NCBI RefSeq assembly: GCF_026343335.1
Contig: NZ_JAPELX010000001.1
Span: 4,340,001-4,404,000 of the forward strand
DNA from: Streptomyces sp. NBC_00078
Lineage (GTDB): Bacteria; Actinomycetota; Actinomycetes; Streptomycetales; Streptomycetaceae
Length of the DNA stretch: 64,000 nt
Reading direction: 5' to 3'
Positions within the stretch are counted from its first letter, which is position 1, and every line of letters begins with the position of its first letter. The position numbers and the translations under genes are program-made. This document shows positions 52,352-61,268 of this stretch, piece by piece. Under the pieces are notes generated by a model, which was not told the origin of the DNA, did no database searches, and saw only the letters and a program-made list of their open reading frames with translations.

Positions 52352-55132
52352 TCACCCTGCCTGTGTCACGAGAAGCTGCTCGATACCGTCGGCCGTCGCA
52401 TCCAGGCCCAACCGCCGGTATACGAGGATGGATTGGCGCAGCAGCTCGACGGCATCGCCTGTGCCATCGGTCATCCAGACGCACCGCCCGACGCCCTCCA
52501 GGGCCCGCGCCTCCTCCAACGGACAACGGATGGCCCGGGCCAGCCCCAGCGCCTGCTCGAAGCGCTCGCGCCCGGCAGCCGCCTCGCCGGACGTACGCAG
52601 CAGCTCTCCCCAGTGGTTGAGCACCTCCGCCTCGCCGCTGCGGTCGCCGAGCTCACGCAGGATCTCCAGGCTCCGCCCGAACGCTTCAGCAGCACCGTCC
52701 CGTTCGCCGCAGACCGAGCGCGCGGCCCCCAGCTCGCCGAGCGCGGCGGCCTCGCCTCCACGGATGCCAAGATCGCGGTACACCTGCAAGGCTTCCTCCA
52801 GCACCCCGACCGCGGTTGCCGCGTCCCCGGACAGACGATCCAGCACCCCGAGATGGCGGATGCTGTTCGCGCGCCCGAACCGCTCGCCGAGCTCGACGTA
52901 GTACTCCAAAGCCTGCGTGTGGGCTTCGCGGGCGCCGTCGAGATCGCCCGTGAGCCGGCGCACCACGCCCAACTCGTTGAGGGCGTACGCCTGGTGGACG
53001 CGATCGTCGAGATCCGCGTAGAGGTCGAACGCTTCGCGGTGGCGCTGCATCGCCCGCTCGTACTCACCCATGAGGCAGTGCACGACGCCCAGATCCCGCA
53101 GGGAGTTGCCCTCCCCGTACCGGTCGCCGAGCTGGCGGTAGATCGACAGGGCCTCAGACTGGGCCTCGACGGCCGCGTCGAAGTCGCTGGTCTGGCGGCG
53201 CACCATGCCGAGGTCGGCGAGGGCGTTGGCCTGTCCGAGCCGGTGGCCGACCTCGCGGTAGAGGGCGAGGGCCTCGGTCTGGGCGCGGGCGGACGCGGCG
53301 TTGTCCGCGGTCAGGTACCAGACGATCCCGGCCTGGTTGAGGGCGTCAGCCTTGCCGCGCCGGTCGCCGACCGCGTCGTACTGCGTCACCGCATCGTTCA
53401 GGGCCTCGGTCGCCTCGGGGTAGGCGGACATGAAGCGCCGTATGACGCCGAGTTCGGCCAGCGCGTCGGCCAGCGCCCGCTGGTCGCCGGTCTGCCGGGC
53501 GGCCTCGGCGGCAGTCCGGTGCAGGCCGACGGCCTGGTCCCAGGGGCCGGCCTGCCTGAGGAAGGGGGCCATGGCCGCGGCCAGCCGGATCACCAGGTCG
53601 TGCAGCGCAAGGCTGTTCGCCTGCCGGATGCAGGCCAGGACGTTGGGCCGCTCGGTCTCCAGCCAGCTCAGCGCGTCGGCACGCGACTCCATGACCAGGG
53701 TTTCTATCTGCGCCGCGTCGTCCGGCGGAGGCTGTACGCGCGCGCCGCTGCGGACGATGTGCTCGTTCGCGACGGCGAGAGCGGCGAGGTAGTAGGTGCA
53801 CACACGCTGAACGGCCTGTACGTGGTCCATGCTGTCCCCTTCGTCAGCGAGACCGCGGGCATAGTCGCGTAAGAGGTCGTGAAGCCGGTAGCGGCTGCCG
53901 GGGTGTTCGTCGATCAGGTGGGCGTCGTAGAGCGCGTCGAGCTGCTCACGGGCCACGGCCACCGAGACCTCACCCAGGGCTGCTCCGATGTACCTATCGA
54001 GTTCTGTGCCGGGGTAGAAGCCGAGCCCCCGGAAGAAGCGCTGCTGCTCGGGAGCGAGGTCCCGATAGGAGAGATCGAACGTAGCGGCGATCGCGCGGTC
54101 ACCAGCGCGCAGCTCTCCCAACCGGTGCCGGGCCGCCACCAGCCGCTCGCGCAGGTCCTCGGAGCTCCAGGACGGGTGATGCCGCAACCGCGCCGCGAGC
54201 AACGACACCCCAAGCGGCAGATACCCGCACAGCCGAGCCAACTCCCTGAGTAAATCCCGGTCAAGCGCGTTCACTGGCCGCCCGCTGAGCCGTACGAACA
54301 GGTCGACCGCGTGATCCGGCGGCAGCGCCTGCACGGGGAGCACCACCTCCTCGTGCGCGGCCAGCCGCTTGCGGCTGGTCACCAGCACGAGACAGTCGCT
54401 CCCGCCCGGGAGGAGCGGCTCCAACTGTCGGTAGCTGGCGGCATTGTCGAGGATGAGCAGCGCCTTCTTGCCCGAGAGTCGGCTGCGCCACATCGCGGCC
54501 CGCGCCTCCGTGATCGCCCCCACGTCGTCACCGACGGGTATCTGCTGCGTCGGCACCCCGGCGGCCGTGAGGAGAGAGGCGAGAGCCTCAGTGGCCTGTA
54601 CTGGGCTGCGGCCCGTGGTGTGCCCGTTCAGATTCACGAAGAGCTGCCCGTCGGGGAACCGCTCGGCGAGCACATGCCCGGCGTGAACGGCGAAGGTCGT
54701 CTTCCCGACTCCAGGCATTCCGTCGATCACATGGACTGGCAGCACCTCACCTGCCTCCTGCGCCGCATGGACCGAGCGGACCAGCGACTCCAGCTCGGCG
54801 GTGCGGTTGGTGAACGCCGTCGTGTCGCGCGGCAGCGAGCGCAGAACCAGCGCAGCGCCAGGCGGACCCGACGCATCGTCTGTACGCCCCGTCGGCTCCG
54901 GGCTCCGCCCCGGCGCCCGGCGATCGTCCAGGGCAGCGAGCAACGCCGTCAGCCCGGCCGTGACCGCCCCCAACACGACGAACGACAACCAGGGGTGCTC
55001 CTGTAACCAACCCAGCCAGGAGGGCCAACGCGACTGCGCCGACACCGCGTTCGTGACCAAGCCCACGAGCATCGTGGTCACCGCGCCGCCGCCGGCTACC
55101 GCGGCAATCGCCACGCCTCGACGGAGCCTCAT
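52352..55132 (-). CDS. NB-ARC/TPR protein with N-terminal membrane helices (FxsT-like)
   Basis: 926 aa. Two hydrophobic segments at about 5-30 and 48-68 tether it to the membrane. STAND NTPase: Walker A DGMPGVGKTTFAVHAGHVL, Walker B KKALLILDNA, sensor LVTSRKRLAA, GxP motif CGYLPLGVSLLAARLRHHPS, then a winged helix (LHDLLRDYARGLA). From about residue 530 there are some ten tetratricopeptide repeats of the pattern GxALxxLGxVxxxxGDxxxAxxxxxxAL. NB-ARC/TPR proteins (FxsT) accompany FxsA/FxsB systems, so it may belong to the peptide locus 156 bp downstream. Single ORF, no frameshift. Confidence 0.88.
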   Translation of the reverse strand: MRLRRGVAIAAVAGGGAVTTMLVGLVTNAVSAQSRWPSWLGWLQEHPWLSFVVLGAVTAGLTALLAALDDRRAPGRSPEPTGRTDDASGPPGAALVLRSLPRDTTAFTNRTAELESLVRSVHAAQEAGEVLPVHVIDGMPGVGKTTFAVHAGHVLAERFPDGQLFVNLNGHTTGRSPVQATEALASLLTAAGVPTQQIPVGDDVGAITEARAAMWRSRLSGKKALLILDNAASYRQLEPLLPGGSDCLVLVTSRKRLAAHEEVVLPVQALPPDHAVDLFVRLSGRPVNALDRDLLRELARLCGYLPLGVSLLAARLRHHPSWSSEDLRERLVAARHRLGELRAGDRAIAATFDLSYRDLAPEQQRFFRGLGFYPGTELDRYIGAALGEVSVAVAREQLDALYDAHLIDEHPGSRYRLHDLLRDYARGLADEGDSMDHVQAVQRVCTYYLAALAVANEHIVRSGARVQPPPDDAAQIETLVMESRADALSWLETERPNVLACIRQANSLALHDLVIRLAAAMAPFLRQAGPWDQAVGLHRTAAEAARQTGDQRALADALAELGVIRRFMSAYPEATEALNDAVTQYDAVGDRRGKADALNQAGIVWYLTADNAASARAQTEALALYREVGHRLGQANALADLGMVRRQTSDFDAAVEAQSEALSIYRQLGDRYGEGNSLRDLGVVHCLMGEYERAMQRHREAFDLYADLDDRVHQAYALNELGVVRRLTGDLDGAREAHTQALEYYVELGERFGRANSIRHLGVLDRLSGDAATAVGVLEEALQVYRDLGIRGGEAAALGELGAARSVCGERDGAAEAFGRSLEILRELGDRSGEAEVLNHWGELLRTSGEAAAGRERFEQALGLARAIRCPLEEARALEGVGRCVWMTDGTGDAVELLRQSILVYRRLGLDATADGIEQLLVTQAG

Positions 55133-55415
55133 ACCCTCACCGTGCCGCTGCCGGCGAACCGTGAGAGCGCAGGTGGAACCAGCCTGGACACCAAGGGACC
55201 CCCGAAATCGATACCCAACCGTCCAAGCGCATCAGGCGCACGCTAAGCGGTCAAGGACGCCTCACGCCAAGGGAGCGGCACTACACCAGTAGACCGGCAG
55301 GAGGCCCAGCACGACCCGACTACAGCACCGTCCACCTCCAGCCCTTCACCGCCCCCATGGGGTGAACTTCGCTCGCTCCCAGATCTGGCCCTGACCAGGC
55401 CACTACGGTCGCCTC

Positions 55416-55907
55416 ATGGGCTCGCACCGTCACGACGGCAACCAGATCTCGACGGAGCTGGAAGCGCTCCTCACCGGCATAGGGCTTCCGGTCTCCGGCA
55501 CGGACAACCGCGACAAAGCCGTCGGCATTCTCGTTACGCCAGCGGGCACAAGGGCCGCGTCGATCGAATGGTTCGTCTCGACCACCGCCCGGAGCGCCGC
55601 TGCTCGCGAACAAATCGAGGGCCTTGCCGATGGACGAGCCGGAGTGCTTCATCGAGCTGCCCGCGCGTACCTCCACCACGCTCTCGCCGGCATCCTCCAA
55701 GAACTCGGCTACTCCGCTGCGCAGACAGCAACTGGACTGCGCATCGAGGGACTACCAGGCGCATCAGCCGGAGCCGAGACCGCCCAAGCACTCACCGAGT
55801 CCCTGCGCGTGACGATCGACAGCCTCGACGAAGCACGGGAACGCAAGAAGCGCGGCGACAACGACGAAGGGGACGACGGGCTCGCGGGAGTACCCGCCCG
55901 CGTGTAA
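55416..55907 (+). CDS. Hypothetical protein
   Basis: 163 aa, alpha/beta composition and charged tail (DEARERKKRGDNDEGDDGLAG). It contains DKAVGILVTPAGTRAASIEW and LHHALAGILQELGYSAAQTA. No family recognised. Divergent from the NB-ARC gene. The start ATG lacks a convincing ribosome site but codon use is genuine. Confidence 0.5.
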   Translation: MGSHRHDGNQISTELEALLTGIGLPVSGTDNRDKAVGILVTPAGTRAASIEWFVSTTARSAAAREQIEGLADGRAGVLHRAARAYLHHALAGILQELGYSAAQTATGLRIEGLPGASAGAETAQALTESLRVTIDSLDEARERKKRGDNDEGDDGLAGVPARV

Positions 55908-56287
55908 GGCGCCACGCAGTCGCAACTCGTGGCTCTCACCGGGTGTGGGAACCTCAGCCATCGAGTGGATCGCGCCGAGCAGTACACCTGGGCCTCGGGC
56001 AAGCACCCCATCTCCTGCGCCGCTGTCTGTGGAGCGTGTGGTCTCCGGGCGGCGACAAGCAGCAGCCGTATTGATCACCGGATGTGATGACAAACGATCG
56101 GATGACTGCTGCTGCGCCATATGGACTCCCGAAAAGGAAAGCCCTGGTCAACCGGCCTCGGTTGGGTGCCGCCGGGGGGCGATGGTTCACCCGCAAGGTC
56201 GGCGGCCGGATCCGCCGACCGAGGGGCGCCCGTTAAGCCTCCGTACGAGCAGGCGAAAACCATCCGGCAGGAAGATCAGACAAGATT
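55908..56287. other. Non-coding stretch before the DGQHR gene
   Basis: No supported ORF; a short cysteine-containing frame (55929-56087) has no ribosome site. It should contain the promoter of the gene at 56288. Confidence 0.35.
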
Positions 56288-57274
56288 ATGAGCACGGTTA
56301 CCGCAGGAAGGCTTACGCCGGAGTCAGCCCCTCAGATGAGGCGCCCTACGTTGTTGGCCTTGCCCCGGCACGGAGGGGGAGAAATTCGTCTGGACAGCCG
56401 CACTCCGGACATCGCCTTCGTCACGGCGACGCCTCGCATGGCGGAAATCCTTCTCAACGAACGGAACCTGCACAATCGCAAGATGGTGCCGCACGCTCGC
56501 GCCCTCCATGCCAAGGCGATGCAGGACCATCGCTTCGTCACAACAGGCGATACCTTGAAGTTCGGTCACCACCCGGACTACGCCTGGGCGCTAACCATCG
56601 ACGGACAGCACCGGCTCGGCGCCATCGTCGACTCCGGACAGTCATTCGTGGTCGGCGTTGCGGTAGGGATCGATTTCGAGGCGCAGCAGTACACAGACAC
56701 CGGTCGTGCGCGGAAGGTGCACGAGACGTTGGCCCTCAACGGCGAGCAGAACGCGCTGAAACTTGAAACCGTCGCCCGCTGGGTCCATCGACTGGAAAAC
56801 GAGAAAAAGTGCCGCAAACAGGGTGGCAGGCGGGACGGGGTACCCGGCCCGTCCGGGTACGAGCTGGTCGACTTCATCAACGCCAATCCCATGATCCGGG
56901 ACTGCGTGTCTGTCTCGCGCTCCACGTATCGCCGATTCAAGGGTGCCATCGGCCTACCAACCCTCGGCTGCGCGTGGTGGCATATTGCTCGCGCCGACCC
57001 TACCTATCCGGCGATTGCCGATGAATTCTTCCATCGGATCGTGGACGGCACGGGCCTGACGGCCAACGATCCGATCTATCACCTGCGTGAACGCATTCAT
57101 GCCATGGCAGCGGTGAAGGCCGCAAACCGCCCCTCACCACACCAGCAATTCTGTCTGCTGGTTGAAGTCTTCAATGCATGGCTCGAAGGCCGCACCATGA
57201 AGAGGCTCCCGTCGGTCACGAACGACAGTCCACTCCCTGTTGTCAGTTCCAAGGCGGCCATCGTGCGCAGTTGA
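56288..57274 (+). CDS. DGQHR-motif protein (ParB/DndB-like)
   Basis: 328 aa. TIDGQHRLGAIVDSGQSF at about residue 110 is the DGQHR motif shared by DndB-like and ParB-like proteins on phages and mobile elements; upstream NRKMVPHARALHAKAMQDHR and downstream QQYTDTGRARKVHETLALNG support a nucleic-acid-related fold. The C-terminal half is helical. The family is found in phages and actinomycete mobile elements and its exact role is unknown. The base composition is slightly more AT-rich than the flanks, consistent with transfer. Confidence 0.7.
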   Translation: MSTVTAGRLTPESAPQMRRPTLLALPRHGGGEIRLDSRTPDIAFVTATPRMAEILLNERNLHNRKMVPHARALHAKAMQDHRFVTTGDTLKFGHHPDYAWALTIDGQHRLGAIVDSGQSFVVGVAVGIDFEAQQYTDTGRARKVHETLALNGEQNALKLETVARWVHRLENEKKCRKQGGRRDGVPGPSGYELVDFINANPMIRDCVSVSRSTYRRFKGAIGLPTLGCAWWHIARADPTYPAIADEFFHRIVDGTGLTANDPIYHLRERIHAMAAVKAANRPSPHQQFCLLVEVFNAWLEGRTMKRLPSVTNDSPLPVVSSKAAIVRS

Positions 57275-57423
57275 GGGCACCTGCGCGGCGGTCGGACGAC
57301 ACCGCATAGCCGGCGCCGGTGCAGCCGCATCGGGCGTCAACAGAAGCGGCTTTTGTCGCCCTTTCCAGTGATCGCAAGGCTGGTCGGCTCCGTAGGGGTC
57401 GACTACGCCGCAACACTCACGAC

Positions 57424-57705
57424 GTGTCCGACGAGACAACGAACGCACCGGACGAAACCGGCCCGCCTCCGCACAATGCGCCCAGACCAACAGGAGGGAC
57501 GGCCGCCCGCACCGGCCACATACGGCTCCAGCTCTGGCGCTGGGTGCTCGCGCCTCGAACGACGTGGCAGGCCGACCGCCTGAAGGCCAAGTTCGGGCCG
57601 GGCATGGACACCCGCACCGCCTGGGTGATGGCGCGACTGGCGCGGCATCCTGACGAGCTCCAATATGCGATGCGGCACCTGGGCAACGAGGAGAACGCCA
57701 GCTGA
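57424..57705 (+). CDS. Small hypothetical protein
   Basis: 93 aa. A disordered acidic N-terminus is followed by IRLQLWRWVLAPRTTWQADR and TAWVMARLARHPDELQYAMR, a likely helical pair. GTG 57424 has no clear ribosome site. No family recognised. Confidence 0.4.
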   Translation: MSDETTNAPDETGPPPHNAPRPTGGTAARTGHIRLQLWRWVLAPRTTWQADRLKAKFGPGMDTRTAWVMARLARHPDELQYAMRHLGNEENAS

Positions 57706-57737
57706 CTCCCGATCATGCAGCAGTCTCGACCTCAATC

Positions 57738-58169
57738 TCAGTACATGGTCAGCTGCTCGTGATCAGGTAGGCCGAGGTGTGTGATGCGGCCGGCCAACGT
57801 CTCACCGAACTCCTGCGCCTCCTGGGCGTTGCGGACGAAAGCTCGGTGGTATGACAGCTGCGGTGAGAGCGACACGAGGGTTGGGCATGGGCGCACGATG
57901 CCGTAAAGCGCGTGGTAGCGCCCCCGGGAGTACACCGGCACGCCGTAGGCGAAGTGCGCCGCCATGTTCGGTTGCTCTGGGATCTCCACTCGCAGCTGTT
58001 CCTCCCGCCAGGCCAGCTCGGCGACGGCAGCGAACAACTCCTCGATCTGCTGTCGAGACAGCCGGCCCCACCATGCCCTCGCTGCTTCCAGGGCCTGCCG
58101 CTCCTTCTCCTCCTGCTCGGCCTGTTCACTGGCGCGGAGTGCTTCCTTCTCGGCCCACCGCTCGCGCAT
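57738..58169 (-). CDS. C-terminal part of an interrupted CoiA-like protein
   Basis: 143 aa starting at the ATG immediately after an amber codon. It is in the same frame and continues the same coiled coil (MRERWAEKEALRASEQAEQE), then a small domain (MAAHFAYGVPVYSRGRYHAL, RPCPTLVSLSPQ). It is best read as the last third of the protein encoded at 58170-59120; re-initiation at the ATG is possible but no ribosome site precedes it. Confidence 0.6.
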   Translation of the reverse strand: MRERWAEKEALRASEQAEQEEKERQALEAARAWWGRLSRQQIEELFAAVAELAWREEQLRVEIPEQPNMAAHFAYGVPVYSRGRYHALYGIVRPCPTLVSLSPQLSYHRAFVRNAQEAQEFGETLAGRITHLGLPDHEQLTMY

Positions 58170-59120
58170 CTACTCCAAGAGAACGCGGTTGTGCCCCTCC
58201 TGTTCCTTCCGTCGGAGCGCGGCCTCCTCGGCGCGGCGGATCCGATCCGCTTCCTCCAGCTCTTTGCGGCGTCGCTCGGCCTCCGCCTCCTGCTGCTTCT
58301 TGCGGGCTTCGCGCGCTTGCTTCGCCTTCTCCTGGCGCTGGCGCATCTCCTCATGTTCGGTCTGGGCGCGTGCCGACTGCCGGGAGGTCCACCACAAGTC
58401 CCGCAGGGACACCCAGCGCCTATCCTCGACCACACGGGTCACCCGTCGGTAGCGCGGCAGACTTCGGCAGGGCGAGAGCTGCCAGTGCAATACCCATCGG
58501 ACGAATGTCTGCAGCTCCTCCTCTCGGAACGTCCAACCGCCGGCGGCGTAGTCGAACCCTGCGACCCCGTCGTCCACCGCCCAGACGCCCTCGGTCTCCG
58601 GGGCCCGCACCCGTACGCCCGGCACCGTGCCCATCCACTGCGGTGGCTTCTTATGCGGGCTGACCCAGCACACCGCGATCTTCTCGGCCCGGTAGCTGGC
58701 GGTGCGGGCCCGGATGTCCTCCACCGTTATCGGGGACAACTGCGCCTCCCAGGCCATGCGCTGCGTGCCGTCCGGCGAGGACGCCATGACATCCGCCCGC
58801 CATGAGCCATCCTCAGCCGGGACCTCCAACTCGGCATACCACCCGGCCGCACGGATCGCGCCTGCCAACTCCAGCTTGAGCATGTGGTGTTCCCACGACT
58901 CGTTCGACAGCTCGCATGATGGCGGCCGTCCCGGGTCATGGCAGAAAAACCGCACGCCGTATCGGGAGACCTTGGCATGGACGCCCCAGGAGCATTCCGG
59001 GCAGGTGAGCGGGGCGCGGGGACGCAACTTGTGGATCTGGGTCCAGTCCATCGCGCACCCAAGATCGAGCTGCGTGGCGTCGAGTCGTCCGGCATCGGGG
59101 TGTAGTGCGGTGAAGGGCAT
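58170..59120 (-). CDS. Competence protein CoiA-like nuclease, truncated by an amber codon
   Basis: 316 aa. Zinc-ribbon-like CPECSWGVHAKV near residue 40, then a PD-(D/E)xK-type nuclease core: SWEHHMLKLELAGAIRAAGW, WRADVMASS (Asp) and MAWEAQLSPI (ExQ), as in CoiA. After about residue 240 it becomes a long charged coiled coil that ends ...NRVLLE at a TAG, followed directly by ATG in the same frame. One change (GAG to TAG) explains the break; the intact protein would be about 460 aa. CoiA-like proteins act on DNA in competence and on mobile elements. Confidence 0.75.
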   Translation of the reverse strand: MPFTALHPDAGRLDATQLDLGCAMDWTQIHKLRPRAPLTCPECSWGVHAKVSRYGVRFFCHDPGRPPSCELSNESWEHHMLKLELAGAIRAAGWYAELEVPAEDGSWRADVMASSPDGTQRMAWEAQLSPITVEDIRARTASYRAEKIAVCWVSPHKKPPQWMGTVPGVRVRAPETEGVWAVDDGVAGFDYAAGGWTFREEELQTFVRWVLHWQLSPCRSLPRYRRVTRVVEDRRWVSLRDLWWTSRQSARAQTEHEEMRQRQEKAKQAREARKKQQEAEAERRRKELEEADRIRRAEEAALRRKEQEGHNRVLLE

Positions 59121-59492
59121 GAATCGCTTCTCCTGCCGATCCGGCGTATATCACGGCCTACCTGATACGACAGCAGATACCAGGCGGCACTGACAGTCCC
59201 TATTCCTCCGCTCACTGCAGGCGACCGCGGAGAGCCGAGGCAACGGCCCTGCCCTGAGGGGTGACACCGAAGTGGGGCCAGGCGGCGTGGGAAGCCCGAA
59301 GCAGCCCCCAACCCGAAGTCCTTCCCCCTGCCCCGCAGCCCAGTGTGGCGTGCCATGGCTGAACGTGCGCGGGGCAGCCCTTGACGCCGTACCGGCGTCG
59401 ACCGGGACGGGGTTCGGAAGCAAGGTTGACCGCACGCTGCCCGAGAAATGTCTCTACCCTGCTTGGCTGTTGGTCTTCACAAAGGGGTGGGC
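59121..59492. other. Divergent intergenic region
   Basis: A 372-bp gap between the CoiA-like gene (minus) and the HEPN gene (plus). It should hold both promoters; no repeat or hairpin of note and no supported ORF. Confidence 0.4.
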
Positions 59493-60806
59493 ATGCGCGC
59501 GTTAGAGGACATCAAGAACCAGGTACGGTCGCTGACCTCGCGCCGCTACGCAGAGGAGGCGGTGGCCGCATACGGCGCCGGTGCTTACCGCGCCGCGCTG
59601 ATCTCAATCTGGATCGCGGTAGCGGCGGACATCATCGATAAAATCCGGCTTCTCGCCGACGAAGGCGGCAGGGCCGCTCAGCTCCGGGATGAACTGGACG
59701 GCGCCATCAAGGGGAACCACGTCGCCGCTCTCCAGACGTTCGAACGCAACCTCGTCACCCGGGCTCACAAGGATCTGGAGCTGATCGGGGCCAGGGAGGC
59801 GGAGGAGCTAACGCGCCTCTACAACGACCGGCACCTGTGCGCCCACCCAGCCTACGTCTCGGACAACGAAGAGCTGTTCTCCCCATCACCCGAACTCGTA
59901 CGTGCACACCTGACGTCAGCAGTAGACGCACTGCTGTCACATCCGGCGGTAACAGGTCGCAAGGCGATCGAGCGGTTTGGTAAGGAAATCGACTCGGATT
60001 CGTTTCCCAAGGACGACCAGCGTCTCAATGCCCACCTCCGCCACAGCTACATGGACCACGGGACGAAGGCACTGAAGGAGAATCTGATCAAGGTCGTCTG
60101 CAAGGACACCCTCAAGCCGGAAAGGCCGCTGGAGAAGCGCTGGCGCAGCACTCGCGCAGCACGGGAGCTGCAGAAGATCACCCCAACCCTGTTTGACGAA
60201 CAGCTCCGCGTCGTCCTGGGCCCCGCTCAGAACCTTCTCGACGATGACGGGCTCATGGCCTTGGTCGCCGGCCTTTGCTACGTACCGGGCACGTGGGACG
60301 CCTTGCATTCCGGGACGAGGGGCCGAGTGGAGGAGCTGCTGCGCGTCGTCAAGCCCTTGGACCTAGTGCAGACCCACATGCTCTTTTTCGGTCCGCTTCC
60401 TCCCGCCCCCATCGACGACATGCTGCTGAACAGGCTTCCGGACATCACCAGACCAGGTGCGCTGGCCGGTATGACGGGGGCGTTGCCCCAGTACTTCGGG
60501 GAACACCCCGATCCGCGACTGGTTCCCGCGTTGATCCAGCTAGCTTCGAAGGCTGGCTCCTACGAGGGTGGGGCAGCGGTACTCAACGTCCTCAACGGCC
60601 TTGTCCACTCGATGACGGATGAGCAGATGGAAAACCTCCTCGATGCGTGCGCCGGCAACAGGCAGATCTCCGGATCGTCCTTGGGAAACAAGCAGATCGA
60701 GCGGATGAGGTGGCGCGGCCCTCAAGGGGAGCGGGCTCTGGCTGCGTGGAAGAAATGGGACGGACCTGCGGACACCGAACCGGCCGATGGCGGAGCACCG
60801 TTGTAA
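59493..60806 (+). CDS. HEPN-domain-like protein, possible defence RNase
   Basis: 437 aa, soluble. Residues 1-160 are helical with AAYGAGAYRAALISIWIAVA and the Rx4H motif R113-H118 in LYNDRHLCAHPAYVSD, the hallmark of HEPN ribonucleases and HEPN-like scaffolds. The remaining 270 residues are helical with no named domain (KALKENLIKVVCKDTLKPER, LVPALIQLASKAGSYEGGAA). ATG 59493 has AAAGGGG. It is the last gene before the island's right att, next to a nuclease gene, a typical place for defence cargo. Function is inferred from the motif only. Confidence 0.6.
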   Translation: MRALEDIKNQVRSLTSRRYAEEAVAAYGAGAYRAALISIWIAVAADIIDKIRLLADEGGRAAQLRDELDGAIKGNHVAALQTFERNLVTRAHKDLELIGAREAEELTRLYNDRHLCAHPAYVSDNEELFSPSPELVRAHLTSAVDALLSHPAVTGRKAIERFGKEIDSDSFPKDDQRLNAHLRHSYMDHGTKALKENLIKVVCKDTLKPERPLEKRWRSTRAARELQKITPTLFDEQLRVVLGPAQNLLDDDGLMALVAGLCYVPGTWDALHSGTRGRVEELLRVVKPLDLVQTHMLFFGPLPPAPIDDMLLNRLPDITRPGALAGMTGALPQYFGEHPDPRLVPALIQLASKAGSYEGGAAVLNVLNGLVHSMTDEQMENLLDACAGNRQISGSSLGNKQIERMRWRGPQGERALAAWKKWDGPADTEPADGGAPL

Positions 60807-60919
60807 GCCACAGCGCCCCGTTTCGGAGACGGCGTCGTTGCGAGTGCCGCCGAGCCAGTCGCACATCTCAGGGCCATGCCCGACGAGCGTTGGCGGACGA
60901 GATCAACCAGGCCCTTTCC

Positions 60920-60938
60920 GGTCTCAGTTTTGGTCTCA
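60920..60938 (+). repeat. Paired-heptamer end repeat, island 1 right
   Basis: GGTCTCAGTTTTGGTCTCA, identical to 30335-30353, here 97 bp before att copy B (the left copy is 58 bp after att copy A). Confidence 0.75.
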
Positions 60939-61034
60939 TTCACCCCCGTCCGGCGGCGTCCGAAACCCCCGCCGGAACCCGCTCCACCGCAGGTCAGAAC
61001 GTTCCCGTTCCTCGCTGGACGCCCAGACGAACAT

Positions 61035-61094
61035 TTGGAAAGCGTGTTGGGGGCAACCCCTCACGAGTTCGAATCTCGTATCCTCCGCAGCCGC
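61035..61094 (+). repeat. att site copy B (60-bp direct repeat, island junction)
   Basis: Exact 60-bp copy of the tRNA-Ser 3' part. The upstream 5' half of the tRNA is absent, so it is not a functional tRNA gene. The 50 bp before it (GCAGGTCAGAACG ... CAGACGAACA) are also similar to those before copy C, showing that both elements share end sequences beyond the core. Confidence 0.92.
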
Positions 61095-61108
61095 CTGACC
61101 AGGCGAAA

Positions 61109-61145
61109 CGAGGAGCCGGACCGCTCATTGCGGTCCGGCTCCTCG
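61109..61145 (+). terminator. tRNA-type terminator at att copy B
   Basis: 15-bp arms CGAGGAGCCGGACCG and CGGTCCGGCTCCTCG with loop CTCATTG, placed as in copy A but different in sequence. Elements that replace the tRNA 3' end often supply a terminator. Confidence 0.8.
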
Positions 61146-61154
61146 GTGTGCGTC

Positions 61155-61173
61155 GGTTGCAGTTTTGGTTGCG
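61155..61173 (+). repeat. Paired-heptamer end repeat, island 2 left
   Basis: GGTTGCAGTTTTGGTTGCG: heptamers GGTTGCA and GGTTGCG around GTTTT. Same architecture as island 1 but a different heptamer. Confidence 0.7.
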
Positions 61174-61268
61174 CTTATAGGCGACATTCGGGATATCTCG
61201 ACAAACAGGCAGGCGCACACTCCCGTATTTCCCGGCGGACAGCCGGCAACAATCCGCACTGCGGGGAC

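Larger units (their letters stand above)
30278..61094. mobile_element. Genomic island 1 (tRNA-Ser integrated, about 30.8 kb)
   Basis: Bounded by exact 60-bp att copies and by paired-heptamer repeats just inside both ends (30335-30353 and 60920-60938). The content is accessory: IS elements, pseudogenes, secreted and ESX-like proteins, a RiPP-like locus, defence-like genes. No integrase, excisionase, Rep, or FtsK-like TraB gene of an actinomycete ICE was recognised, so it is either a decayed element or depends on machinery elsewhere. Direction of accretion relative to island 2 cannot be told from the sequence. Confidence 0.85.

Noticed and set aside
61035..61094. Possible tRNA-Ser genes at att copies B and C
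   Set aside because: Only the 3' part from the anticodon loop onward is present; no acceptor 5' strand or D arm lies upstream.
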